Assembly: GCF_000699445.3 (NCBI RefSeq)
Contig: NC_067202.1
Location: forward strand, 186,001 to 250,000
Length of the DNA: 64,000 bases
Direction of reading: 5' to 3'
Source: Schistosoma haematobium
Taxonomy: Eukaryota > Platyhelminthes > Trematoda > Strigeidida > Schistosomatidae
Under the pieces are notes generated by a model. The model worked only from the letters and a program-made list of their open reading frames with translations. It had not been told where the DNA came from and searched no databases. Position numbers and translations under genes: made by a program. Below, piece after piece: positions 26,330-38,226 of this stretch (positions are counted from its first letter, which is position 1; each line of letters begins with the position of its first letter).

Positions 26330-27159
26330 GCTTGGTACGGAATGCATACGCATAAGCATATCTGTCTACCACCCAGCACCAAATGGTTAGTAAACAGTTT
26401 CATTGCCAACTTAAAAGTGCTCTACGAGCACACGAAAACGGCAACTGGCACGAAACCTTACCGCTCGTTTTTTTAGGGATCAGAACGAGCTTAAAGGCAG
26501 ATATACAATGTTCCGCCGCTGAACTTGTATACGGCACGACATTGCGTCTGCCCGGAGAATTCTTCACACCACGGAGCAGACCTAATTTCGGTAAATCAGA
26601 CTACGTCCATCGACTGTCTGCATTTATGCGAACGCTGTCTCCGGTGTCAACTCGAATGCAACATCGACAGGTCGCTCTCCCTCGAGAGTTATCTACCTGT
26701 TCACATGTTTTCATACGAATAGATTCGGTACGCAAACCCTTGCAACAACCTTACGAAGGCCCTTTTCGCGTGATCGCTCGTCACGAAAAGACCTTCAAGG
26801 TTGATCGACACGGCCGCGTCGAGATCGTCAGCATTGATCGTCTCGAACCAGCACACGTCGATGACAGTGCCCTATCTGATAACCTGAGATTCTATGCTAG
26901 ACCTATCAAACCTACTAGCGGGATCCTCAAACCATCTTCAAGTCCCACGCTAGATACACCTGAGACCTCATTCTCACGTCCCAGTCAACAGCACGCGTCA
27001 TCTGCAACGTCTACGGACGAGACCACAGTCTCACGTCCAGATCGGCAGACCACGCCGCCTCTGACCTCGGATGAGATTGCAGGCCCACGAAATACGAACG
27101 AGACTACCGTCTCACGTTCCGGTCGCCGAGTACGGTTGCCTGTACGCTTCCGCGACTAG
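26330..27159 (+). pseudogene. Gypsy-type Pol remnant: integrase C-terminal part
   Basis: The frame at 26383-27159 (258 codons) starts inside integrase, in the region after the conserved YHPQ motif. That motif can still be read just upstream, in another frame (about 26368), showing a frameshift. The frame continues through the '..LVYGTTLRLPGEFF' region to an SH3-like C-terminal domain (about residues 95-155, with PYEGPFRVIAR). It then enters a Ser/Thr/Pro-rich tail with repeated ETTVSR units and ends VRLPVRFRD. The catalytic DDE residues are missing. It cannot act on its own. Confidence 0.8.
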
Positions 27160-27717
27160 CCGCACAGTCAACAACCGATACGGTGTAGGACTATTCCTAT
27201 ACTACACGCATGATACATTCTTCTCTTTTTTGATTTTCTTTTTGTTTCCTGAGCCCACGCCCTCGACCACCTCCGTTTGGTTCCGTCGACTTCAGTCAAC
27301 TTTGGCGAAAGCTGGCCTGATCACCCACCCTCTTGTCAACGCACTCAGTCGATATATTGGTTTCGAATGTTTGGCATACGCTTGGTCTCGAACTTGGTCG
27401 TTACGGTCGCTTCTGGTCTTTTGGCTCAACGTGGTTTCGTCCTACGTCTGCAGCGTTTCTGGTGCGCACCCTTACGAACGCCATCTTCAGATTCTGGATA
27501 CAAACCACTCTGGTGTAGCATGTCAACTCAAGCAATAAATACAACACATCGCTCCTGGTACCGTTCTCCGAAAACGACCTCCGTTGGCAACTCGACGATC
27601 AACGATCGTTTTCCTGTTCGCCAATTCTTCCGTCCTACAATCGCTCGTCAGCCGATCTGTCCCACGATTTAAACGGCTATTTATCGAAAGTGTAAACCCT
27701 TCCTAGCGGGAGGTTCC
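27160..27717 (+). other. 3' untranslated part of the 25.6-kb LTR element
   Basis: GC-richer than the host flanks. Frames of 131-155 codons overlap in different registers with no recognisable domain. It ends in the polypurine tract before the 3' LTR. Confidence 0.55.
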
Positions 27718-28124
27718 TGTAGTGACTCACATTTATCACGAGAACACGACTGGTTTAATAAAAACAATTATTATTATTACCAACTGTACCAGTGTTTGTT
27801 TTAATGTGCTTTTGTTTGACTGTGCTAATGACAGCTATATTTTGCTTCCATTCTTATACTCACACTTTGATTGTGACTTCGCGCGAATTCGGTTACGCTC
27901 AGTAACCAAGCTTGTAACCTGGCACGATCTCGGTATCCTATCGATACCACGAGATCGCCAGCGAATAAATCTCGACTTGGTCCATTAACTGCCTTCTGAT
28001 ATTTGGCTTCTCGGTGATTTTATGGATATATTTGGTTACGTTCAAACTTCGCCTTCTGATTTACTTGGCACGCGATCGTTTGTAGCGGTGTTCATAGTTA
28101 ATCTCAACTCAACGCCACGCTACA
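27718..28124 (+). repeat. 3' LTR of the 25.6-kb element
   Basis: 407 bp partner of 25635-26045, with scattered substitutions and small indels. Confidence 0.85.
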
Positions 28125-28499
28125 AGTCAATGATATAAATTAACTTCTTTTACTCAAGTTCGTTTTATTTATAAATTAGTGACAATGAATGTTGAACCAT
28201 ACAGAACATCACCACAAGACTATAGGAAAGTGTTCTTTGATCAGCTATGAGGTGGCAAAATGAAGGAAGGCAGATGACACAATACAGTCGTCTAATGCTG
28301 GTCCCAATCTCATCAACATTTTGAATCAATCATGACAAAGAACATCTAAGATTCATGTCTCATGACAAGTAAGATACATTCAGATCACTGACTGATATTT
28401 TGATTGTTCTCAACTACAAATTTATTAATTTTAAGACGAATCATGTAATCTTCAAACAAGGATAATGAATGATAACTCTGATCCTTGACATGATTTTCC

Positions 28500-30406
28500 A
28501 TATTAATCAAGACTCCGAATTATAACTACGGGAAAATCGTTTCAAATCGAATGACCAGTAAGCTAATAACGTTTAGTTCTTGTAACCATATGCCGTAATT
28601 ATAACGTCAAGTGACGAAGCGATTGTACTTTATTTATGTCATGCTTCTATACTCATAAAATTGATACTTTTATTTATATGACCATTATGCAAACATCGAA
28701 TCTATCATGCTCCTGAGGATACATTTTTATCACCGTACTTCTTTTGTTGTATGAATTAGTAGTTGACATTTTGAATTCTTCTCATATCTAGAAACAAAAT
28801 CTTCACCAATTGATATGGATAAAGTTCAAAAAACGATAGAAATTTATGAAAGTAAGTTACCATTTCTTTATCTCTCTCATTCGAGACTTATCACAATGTA
28901 TTAACCGAAATCATTTTATGTTATCTTCGTTATCGAATGAAGATAAGAAATCATATTGTATTAGGGATAATCATCTAGATTACTCGGACATCGAGTGTTT
29001 CATTTCCACGACCAAAGACAGTTCTGTGTGAAGACTGTTTATCATTCTCTCGTAGGGAGCAGTCATTACATTTGTTCAGGGATCTATGTTATACAACAAA
29101 TTGCACACTTTCAGTCAATAAATTAGTGATTGCATTTACAATTTCCGAATCCCGGATAATCTGATACAAATGAAATCCATCAAGGAAATATTTCCCTACA
29201 TTGATTTTTCAGTAATAAAGTGAAATAAGGTTTTCAACTATGACAAACTTTTCTATAATTTTTTTTCATAGCTAGAATTGAACAGTTTGACTTCAGTGTG
29301 TCAAATAGAAGACCTTATATTGACAAGCTTATAGGTACGTCAATTATTTGAATATTTCAAATTTTCTGAGTTCGAGAGTTGACTGATCATCATCATAAAT
29401 GACCCAATGAATTTCACTGATATCTTTGGTTATGAAGTGTGTACTGTCTGCACTCATAGATTGCTCGATTTCAAACAGCGACTATGTGGGTGAAATTTGC
29501 AAAACATAGAGTACATATCAAGAGTTCTTGTTCGTCAAATACAATAACTGTCCAATCACCCTGTAAACTGTACAACTACGGTGGTGAACTTTAGACAATG
29601 GTTGATTTAATGTGTGTATGAATAAATCAAATATGTAAACATGTTGACTCACGGTACGTGTTGTGTCTTGAAATAGCTGGTATGTTAGGGATCGATATAC
29701 TGATCAATTTCATGTTCATTTTGACCATTGAAATATGTCACGACTTAACTCAATGATCAGTGAACCACAATCACGGACCTAACGCTTATAAGTTCCCGAT
29801 CTCCATCTACCCATGTAGACAATCAGAAGACTCAGATAGAAAGCAGATTAGTTCTCTATTGTTCTGAAATCAACCATATAATGCACGACAACAGTCAATA
29901 GGTCCATTGAAAGCTAACATTAAGTGTAATATCGAAATACAACAACTAAGTATCAACTAATTGTACAGTGAAAATGTCAACAATGATAATAGATCGAAAA
30001 GTGGTCATGAAGTTTCAAGTTTTGTCACTCTTCGTCCCCTCATAACACCTCGGACGGTTATCGATCAATTTGATCTGACAGGATGGTCTGTGCAAGGGAT
30101 TGTAGTGGATCATTATTAGTTGATAACATTGTGTTTGAAAATATTCTTAAATACACTGTTCCCTGACTAGAGTTGAGATGGATACTTTCATGGTTTTACG
30201 AGCCAGTCGCCACTCTGTAACCATATATAACGTAACATAAATGCCTGAGATCTGAAAATCTTGGTGAATGATTTGAACAATAGTAGTGTAGACAGGTTTG
30301 AGTACGAAATATTATGATGAAGCTAATCTGGATGTACGTTGATAAAAACAAAACAAAGAACGTACCACACCGTTTCATGTAATATTTATTCGCGTAAGGC
30401 ATGTGA
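28500..30406 (+). repeat. Inverted duplication, plus-strand copy
   Basis: Partner of 17050-18796 in reverse orientation. Similarity runs from about 28590 through both micro-exons and the following intron to the RTE insertion point at 30406. The left limit is less clear. Confidence 0.7.
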
Positions 30407-33400
30407 ACTCCGCCTGTAGCTCTAATAGGGTTACTGCCGGTCCCAAGCCCGGATAAAGGAGGAGGGTTGGGCATGGGGTTAGCGTCCCCATCCCGTAGAA
30501 AACTAACTCGCTAAAAAACGCTTACCAGAAAAAATTATTCAAACCATTTAAACTCTGCCCTGGGAGTTAGAAGGTCTTCAGTTAGAAGAGTTATGACGCT
30601 TCATGGTGAAAGCCGAGTTCCTTCGGAAGCCACGAGGCCGATGCCCCTTCTAACAACCAGAGCAAAAATTTTTATAGGTACATGGAACGTTCGAACAATG
30701 TGGGAAACCGGGAAGACCAGTCAAGTAGCAATGGAAATGAGGAGATACAACTTAGCAGTACTGGGAATCAGCGAAACCCACTGGACCCAAGCTGGACAGA
30801 AAAGGCTAGCTACGGGAGAAATGCTGCTACACTCCGGTCACGAGGAGGACAATGCTCCACACACTCAGGGAGTCGCTCTTATGCTGTCCAAAGTAGCACG
30901 AAATGCACTTGTAGGATGGGAATCTCACGGATCCAGAATCATCAAAGCATCATTCAAAACAAAGAAGGAGGGGATCTTAATGAATATTATCCAATGTTAT
31001 GCACCCACCAATGATAGCAACGACGACATTAAAGATCAGTTCTACGAGCGGCTGCAGTCAATCATTGAGAAATGCCGAAGAAAGGACCTAACTATTCTGA
31101 TAGGAGATCTAAATGCCAAAGTCGGAATAGACAACACTGGATATGGAGATATTATGGGACGACATGGACTGGGAGAAAGAAACGAAAATGGAGAAAGATT
31201 TGCAAGTTTGTGTGCATCCAACAAATTAGTCATAGGAGGCACAATATTTCCACACAAACGTATACACAAAGCTACATGGATCTCACCGGACCACACTACA
31301 GAGAACCAGATAGATCATATTTGTATCAATAAAAAATTCCGAAGGACAATGGAAGATGTGAGAACCAGGAGAGGTGCTGACGTAGCTTCAGATCACCACC
31401 TAGTTGTAGCCAATTTAAAACTGAAGCTGAAAAAGAACTGGACAAGTGGACAAACAGCACTACAAAGGTTCAATACAGCCTTCCTTTGAGATACCGACAA
31501 GCTCAACGAATTCAAGATAGCTCTCAACAACAGGTTCAAAGCCTTACAAGATCTACTGAAAGAAGAAGAAACTAGTATGGAGGACAACTGGAAAGGCATC
31601 AATGAAGCATTAACTTCAACGTGTCAAGAGGTTCTGGGCCTAAAGAAACACCATCATAAGGAATGGATCTCTATAGAAACACTGGACAAGATCAAAGAAA
31701 GGAAGAACAAGAAGGCAGCAATTAACAACAGCCGAACACGAGCAGAGAAGGTTCAAGCACAAGCTGAATACATAGAAGCAAACAAACAAGTGAAGAGGTG
31801 CATTAGAGCCGACAAGCAGAAATACGTGGAAGAACTAGCAACGACGGCAGAAAAAGCTGCTAGAGAAGGAAATATGAAACAGCTTTACGATACAACGAAG
31901 AAACTAGCAGGGAAATACAGTAAACTAGAGAGACCGGTCAAAGACAAAGAAGGCAAGCCAATCACCGAAATTCAACATCAGCGTAACAGATGGGTGGAAT
32001 ACTTCGAGGAACTCCTGAATAGGCCGGCTCCAATGAATCCACCGGACATCGAAGCAGCACACATAGATCTTCCTATAGATGTCAACCCACCAACGACGGA
32101 AGAAATTAGAATGGCCGTCAGACAAATGAAGAACGGGAAAGCAGCAGGACCCGACAACATACCAGCTGAAGCACTGAAATCAGACATCGAAGCAACCACA
32201 AGCATGCTGTACCTTCTATTCAAAAAGATTTGGGAGGAGGAACAAGTGCCGATGGACTGGAAAGAAGGACACCTCGTCAAGATTCCAAAGAAAGGAGATC
32301 TGAGCAAATGTGAAAACTACAGAGGCATTACACTACTGTGAATACCAGGGAAAGTCTTCAACAGAGTGTTGCTGAACCGTATGAAGGATGCAGTAGACGC
32401 CCAACTTCGAGATCAACAAGCTGGATTCCGTAAGGATCGGTCGTGCACAGACCAAATTGCAACACTACGGACCATCGTCGAACAATCAGTTGAGTGGAAC
32501 TCATCACTATACATCAACTTCATTGATTATGAAAAGGCATTCGACAGTGTAGATAGGAGGACATTATGGAAACTTCTTCGACACTACGGAGTTCCTGAGA
32601 AGATTGTCAACATTATCCGGAACTCATACGACGGACTACAGTGCAAAGTAGTGCATGGAGGACAGCTGACAGATGCATTCCAAGTAAGGACTGGAGTCAG
32701 ACAAGGCTGTTTACTCTCTCCCTTCCTCTTTCTTCTGGTGGTCGACTGGATTATGAAGACCTCGACATCTGAAAGAAAACATGGAATACAATGGACAACT
32801 CAGAATCAATTAGACGATTTGGACTTCGCAGACGACCTAGCCCTCCTATCACGTACACACGAACAGATGCAGATGAAGACAGCCAGTGTAGCAGCAGTCT
32901 GTGCATCAGTAGGCCTCAGTATACACAAAGGGAAAACCAAGGTCCTCAAATTCAACACGCAGAACAGCAATCAAATCACTCTTGATGGCGAAACTCTGGA
33001 AGATGTAGAGTCCTTCATATACCTAGGAAGCATCATCGATGAACAAGGAGGTTCAGATGCAGACGTAAAGGCGAGGATCGGCAAAGCAAGGGTCGCATTC
33101 CTACAATTAAAGAACATATGGAACTCAAAACAACTTTCAACCAATATCAAAGTCAGAATCTTCAATACGAACGTCAAGGCAGTTCTACTGTATGGAGCTG
33201 AAACTTGGAGAACTACAACAACCACCATCAAGAAAGTACAAGTATTTATAAATAGCTGCCTACGCAAGATACTCAACATCCACTGGCCGGATACCATCAG
33301 CAATAGCCTTCTGTGGGAGAGAACAAACCAACTTCCAGCTGAAGAGGAAATTAGGAAAAGACGATGGAAATGGATAGGACATACATTACGCAAATCGTCA

Positions 33401-33604
33401 AACTGCATCACGAGGCAAGCCCTAACTTGGAACCCTGAAGGGAAGCGAAAAAGAGGAAGGCCAAAGAACACATTGCGTCGGATTATAGAAGCAGATATGA
33501 AAAGGATGAATTACAACTGGAAGGAGCTAGAAAGGATTGCCCAGGACAGGGTTGGATGGACAATGCTGGTGAGTGGCCTATGCTCCTTGACGAGGAGTAA
33601 CAGG

Positions 33605-33678
<74 letters not shown>

Positions 33679-36600
33679 GCATGTGAGTAAGCCTAAGTTG
33701 TGTAAGTGTGGAAGTTCTACAAAGTGTATCACTTACAGTATGACAGTTACTAGGTGCAGGATACAAACTGTCACTCCTTTCCGGAAAGTGATGAAACCAT
33801 AACCGTTTACTAGCTATCAGTGACAATCTGACGTTTGAGAAATGATGGAAGATCTAAATCAAGAGGCAGTCATTCCATCTGAAATTAATCCGTCAACTCG
33901 TGAGCGTAACAATTCGACTAATACTAGTTCTTTCAGTGAAATAATATTTGAATTCAACTGTTTAGACGACTAATAACAGAATTGGATGGTGATTAGCAAT
34001 GGAATACAGGACTTGCGCTTCTTTCTGTTTTAGACTCGTTATCTGAATGTACCTTCATCCCGGAATTGATGTAAGCTCTAGGATCCGAACACAGCAGCTT
34101 TGGCTTTAAACATTGTATTTTATCGACATTTTTCAGCTTACTAATCAACATGAATGGTGTTAGCTCGCATTTTCATCACTGACAATAGAATGTACCATTT
34201 TAAATTACAGGAACAATTTCAGTATCACATCAGTAAAATGAAGACTGATCAATGGCACTTCCATTGTTACATGCTAATTTAAAATACGTCCTGACAACAA
34301 ACGAGTAGTAGTCACTCGATGAGAAGGTGAACAGTAAGTAGTAAGTAGTGAGATGTAAAACCTGTTGCAAACTGAATTGAAAAAAAACATGCACCTGTTA
34401 ACTTATTAACAAAGTAAACAATGTTAGTAAAGATGACGTCAAACTGCAAGCGATCACGGTGCTGGATACTGATCTGTGCTTTTCTATCTATTAGGTAAGG
34501 GGAAGACACGATGTGCTTTGTTTGATTCCTCATTGAACAACTGTATCCATCATTGATGCACCTGATTTTCAGATGTATCACTGCACAATTACATTTCTTG
34601 TAACTTCGTGCACAAGCATGTGAACATAAAATGACTTGTGGGTCGCGTAACTAACTCAACGAGCATCAGTTTGGCACGATTTTATCTTGTCGTTCATCAT
34701 ATATTACAAATTACTCTCTTTTCCTAATTGAATAGTGGAGGCAGCCAGCCGAAATGGTTCAGCGTGTTACGTCAATCTGCCGTCACAATATATTGAAGGT
34801 AAGACAAATCTTTAATGTTTGTTCAATTTTGTAGTGAAATAGGATCAGTGTAGGATAAAGTGACTAACTTCTTTAGTAGTTGTAATATCAAAAGCGTGAA
34901 TTAACATCAATGTGTTTTGTTTCCAATGCGTGATTGTCTTCGTTATTTCATTATTAACGTAGACAAATAATCTGTTGATTTTCTTGTTATTTGTTTTCAT
35001 AAAAGTTATTCAGAAGGTCGACGAAATATTTTATCAGTTCTATCGTATGAATAGCGAATTCAGTAAATATTTGTGTAAGTACTACAAGTTGATGCATTTC
35101 AATTGTGTGTGGATGAAATTTGAATTGATGCGCAACCCAAGTGGTTTGTCGTAACATTTTGTTGAAAGTGAGCTGTTACGTCATGTCGCAGAATGATTAG
35201 ATAGTCATTTTCATCAAAATGTAGTGTAAGTTATCATTTGTTGGCTGTGCAATATGATGTTCATTGTTTGGTTCGAAAAAGAGTGTCTTGCATTATCAGT
35301 TTAATTAACTTTGTCAAAACCCGCCTAATACTTTTTTTCTGCCAATGTGTCATATCTTCTATGGTCGTGTATTCAAACCACTGAAGATTTTTAATTGCTC
35401 CGTGTATTAGTATATGTAGTGTTGGCTAACAGCAAAATTCAAAATTCGTGTTGTTTGCGATTGACAAACAACCAAACAATAGAAAACCATTAATAATATT
35501 GTCATGACCATTGAATGGCACCTGACTGTTCAAAGCAAGATGTGTTATGTTCGTGTCATAGAATTCATTTCAACACCGAGATGCAAGAAATTAATTTCAA
35601 CGAGTGTCGAGTTAGATTCAACCGTGCTATCACGATTTAGATTGTTGGACACTGTTGACTAAAATTGAATCAAAGCATTCAGAACAAAACATAGGATGCT
35701 CTTTAAAATCAGTGAACATGCATTTAATTTAAACGATTTTTACATATTAATATCAAATGTGATGTTCACTGGACAAATGTGAAAACACTGGTTCTACTTT
35801 ATGATTTCAGTTCTCAGCACATTTGGCTTGGAAGAAATTTACTAGTAACACGTGAGATTTTGAATAAAAGTAAAACCGTATCGTTGTAACAAAACCATCT
35901 AGTATGATAGTGCAGACTGACAACGTAGGCACAAGCCACACAAAAGTTGTAAGCCATTACTTCTGAAATGAGAATTTGATATGAGATGAAATGTGTTTGG
36001 CTGATATGAGATTTGTTGATGACCAGATATTCCAACGTAGTATTTCGATTGTGAAATGTGTGTAACTGACTAGATAAGCTGTTGTGTCTCGGAGTCACTA
36101 ATTCACCATGTACCGAAACACTAATAAATATCACATGCTGTATTCCTCAATCAGGATTTCAATTGTCGAATAATTCATCCACATCGCTAGTAGAGCGTTG
36201 ACTTATTTCACTAGTCCTTGGAAGAACAAGCCTCACAACACGCCAAGGGGTAGTAAAGTGCATGACAAAAGCGAAAAGATCTATTGACAGCTCAGAAACA
36301 CTGCAACATAAAATGACAACCACACAGTTATTCAATGCTAATTTCATAACCAAAATAAAAATAATGATAACCTCGAAAATTATTATTAACAGGTCAACTT
36401 CCCTAACATTCATCCCCTTTTAACAACAAAATAACGATATGTCACTGTAAAATGAGTTATCCCAGGTAACTCAGACATCTAGATTACAACGTTTGATGCT
36501 ATCTACTGAACGTCGAGAAACTATCAACATCCGACTACCGATAAATATGAGCATAGCAATCCTTAAAATACAACAGCTTGATTTAAGCAACCACAAGTGT

Positions 36601-37161
36601 TCATTGTTATCAATGATTGGTTCTGTAAAGCAAATTACTCTAGATTTTCATGTTTCATTTCGTTGATTACAAATTATTAACACAATATCCTATGATTAGT
36701 TCATCCAACTGTCAGATGTATAGTGAAAAATGTACTAACCATCCAGTATTTGAAAGAGATATTTTTGGATTTTTAAGTGTATTGACATCTGTGGTGATCA
36801 TGTAGTTCTATTCCATACTCGTCAGTTATATCTGAAACAATTACATAACGTTCGAAACAATGATGCATTAACCATGCCATGACTGAAAGGCTCAAACTCT
36901 TAGGAATGATATATAATAAATAATTTTAATACATTCAATCAAATCTGTGTGACAACTCCTCATTAATGTACTTGGTTTTTGTTTTATTTCAAAGTTAATG
37001 CACAGGCCCACCTACGAATAGATTGGTCTCAATGGTTGATCTGTATACATATATGTAACTGTAAAAATAATAAAATGTTTAAACTGGAGAAATTTCAAAA
37101 TAATTCCTTTGTAGAACAGGGAGAGAGGGAATTCAGTATTGACAAAAGAGGTTCGAAATGA
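28792..37161 (+). CDS. Micro-exon (MEG-like) gene, 5' end not found
   Basis: Exons with good splice borders: 28792-28851 (60 nt), 29272-29334 (63), 34736-34798 (63), 35006-35074 (69), and a possible last exon 36995-37161 ending in TGA. The internal exons are all multiples of three, with phase 1 on both sides, so they join in one frame without a stop. This is very unlikely by chance and typical of schistosome micro-exon genes, whose products are mostly secreted. The peptide has charged helical stretches ([13 protein letters not shown]), one cysteine in the third exon, and an aromatic-rich fourth exon ([11 protein letters not shown]). AATAAA at about 37592 could end the transcript. I found no start codon or signal-peptide exon. 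The second intron contains the full RTE element. I do not recognise a specific family member. Confidence 0.55.
30407..33673 (+). mobile_element. Near full-length RTE-type non-LTR retrotransposon (3.27 kb)
   Basis: The element is flanked by a 13-bp target duplication, GTAAGGCATGTGA, at 30394-30406 and 33674-33686. The 5' end begins ACTCCGCCTGTAGCTC. The 3' end is a (GTAA)n run from about 33606, characteristic of RTE elements, which end in short tandem repeats instead of poly(A). Size and domain order (apurinic-type endonuclease, then reverse transcriptase) fit the RTE clade; SR2-type elements are the schistosome members I would compare first. It lies in sense orientation in an intron of the MEG-like gene. 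Confidence 0.9.
30593..33613 (+). pseudogene. RTE polyprotein: endonuclease plus reverse transcriptase, two in-frame stops
   Basis: One reading frame of about 1006 codons is interrupted only by TGA at 31487-31489 and TGA at 32339-32341. The first part (30593-31489) is an APE-like endonuclease: [32 protein letters not shown] and the closing SDHHLV motif. Then come a charged linker and the reverse transcriptase: [36 protein letters not shown] (motif A), [11 protein letters not shown] (motif B), [11 protein letters not shown] (motif C, with the catalytic ADD) and [11 protein letters not shown]. The C-terminal part has [12 protein letters not shown]. The rest of the frame is intact, so inactivation is recent or the stops are sequence variants. 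Confidence 0.88.
33604..33678 (+). repeat. (GTAA)n microsatellite, RTE tail
   Basis: About 17 units of GTAA directly follow the RTE coding end. The last units overlap the target duplication. Confidence 0.9.
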
Positions 37162-38225
37162 TCCTATAAAATTTTGTAAGTGACTTGTGAAGATGACTTT
37201 CATCAGGAATCAGCCTCAAACCTTAACAGTTACGAAATTCCATTAGCGAACAAGAGTGCAGGAAATATTTGATATTCAACAACATTTTCAGTGGAGCACA
37301 ACACGAATATGTATGTGCAACATCAAAACCAGATCTTGATATAGGGGGAAAAGTGTTGACGAATTAAAAACGACAGCAGCTAATCAACAAACAATGAATC
37401 TGCTGTGAAAATGACATTTTCAACAATTTGAATGAGGTTATCATTCCACAAAAGAGATCGTCATTTATTAACAATAAACCATGTTAAGTTAGATGACTCT
37501 AGCGATTCCTTACAAAACAACTGATAGCATACTTTTGAAATAAGGTCATGATTTGCATGAAATTTTACATTCCACTTAAAAATGATATATTCAATAAATA
37601 GAAAATGTATGTAGCTCAGTGATTACATGTCATGTCTTATCAGAGAACAGGAACAACTTGGAATAAAATATCAAAATACAGTGTTTCATCATTTGTTTTC
37701 TGTTATTGCTTGCTTGCTTGAACATCTGGGCTACCTGCTTATGCCATCTGAATGTTTCAACAAGTTATCCGTTTCTGGCTGTTTTAACGCATCACCATGT
37801 TTGTCATTCGCAAACCTGTTAAGGAGCGTTTATGAAAAGCATAAAAGTTCAATCAGAGACATTTTGGTTGCTGACAATATGCAGCGAAAAAATGTACGGT
37901 AATCAGATATCGATTCTTGGACTGCTAACTTCTAGCTGGCGACCACTCAATATTTGTTGTCAGGATCGACCTAGTATTAGGAAAAGGAAACGTGTTGAAA
38001 TACATTGTTCTGAGAATTCTATATGACAGTGATAATGTAGCAGTGCACTTTATTTAAGAATTTTGGTTAGATAGATATAACTTCATTTTCATAAGTTGGA
38101 TTGAATATTAATGTCAGAACATCAAACCATGATTTGATTCATCAATAACAAACTTACATTTAAAATTCGTCCAATACACCATTTAATTTTGATGAACTGT
38201 TTATATTTAATGTATATTTTCAAGT
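37162..38225. other. 3' flank of the MEG-like gene
   Basis: Contains AATAAA at about 37592. A 91-codon frame at 37627-37902 has several cysteines but no recognisable domain or splice sites, so it is not called. Confidence 0.35.
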
Positions 38226-38226
38226 G

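Larger units (their letters stand above)
25635..28124 (+). mobile_element. Internally deleted Ty3/gypsy-type LTR element (2.5 kb) with 4-bp target duplication
   Basis: LTRs at 25635-26045 (411 bp) and 27718-28124 (407 bp) start TGTAGTG and end GCTACA. The target duplication is AGTC at 25631-25634 and 28125-28128. ATTGGTGAGCCGT follows the 5' LTR as a likely primer-binding site. GCGGGAGGTTCC precedes the 3' LTR as polypurine tract. Only the last part of integrase remains, so gag, protease, reverse transcriptase and the integrase catalytic core were lost. Internal GC content is clearly higher than the flanks. Confidence 0.85.

Noticed and set aside
31042..32307. Minus-strand ORFs across the RTE element (for example 31042-31296, 31978-32307)
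   Set aside because: They are antisense shadows of the endonuclease/reverse-transcriptase frame.
33604..33678. Regularly spaced short repeats as a possible CRISPR array (also 46508-46613)
   Set aside because: These are uninterrupted tetranucleotide runs without spacers, in a clearly eukaryotic setting.
35806..35853. Possible extra micro-exon of the MEG-like gene after TTTCAG
   Set aside because: Read in the required phase it hits a stop; the alternative acceptor gives 34 nt, breaking the multiple-of-three pattern of its neighbours.
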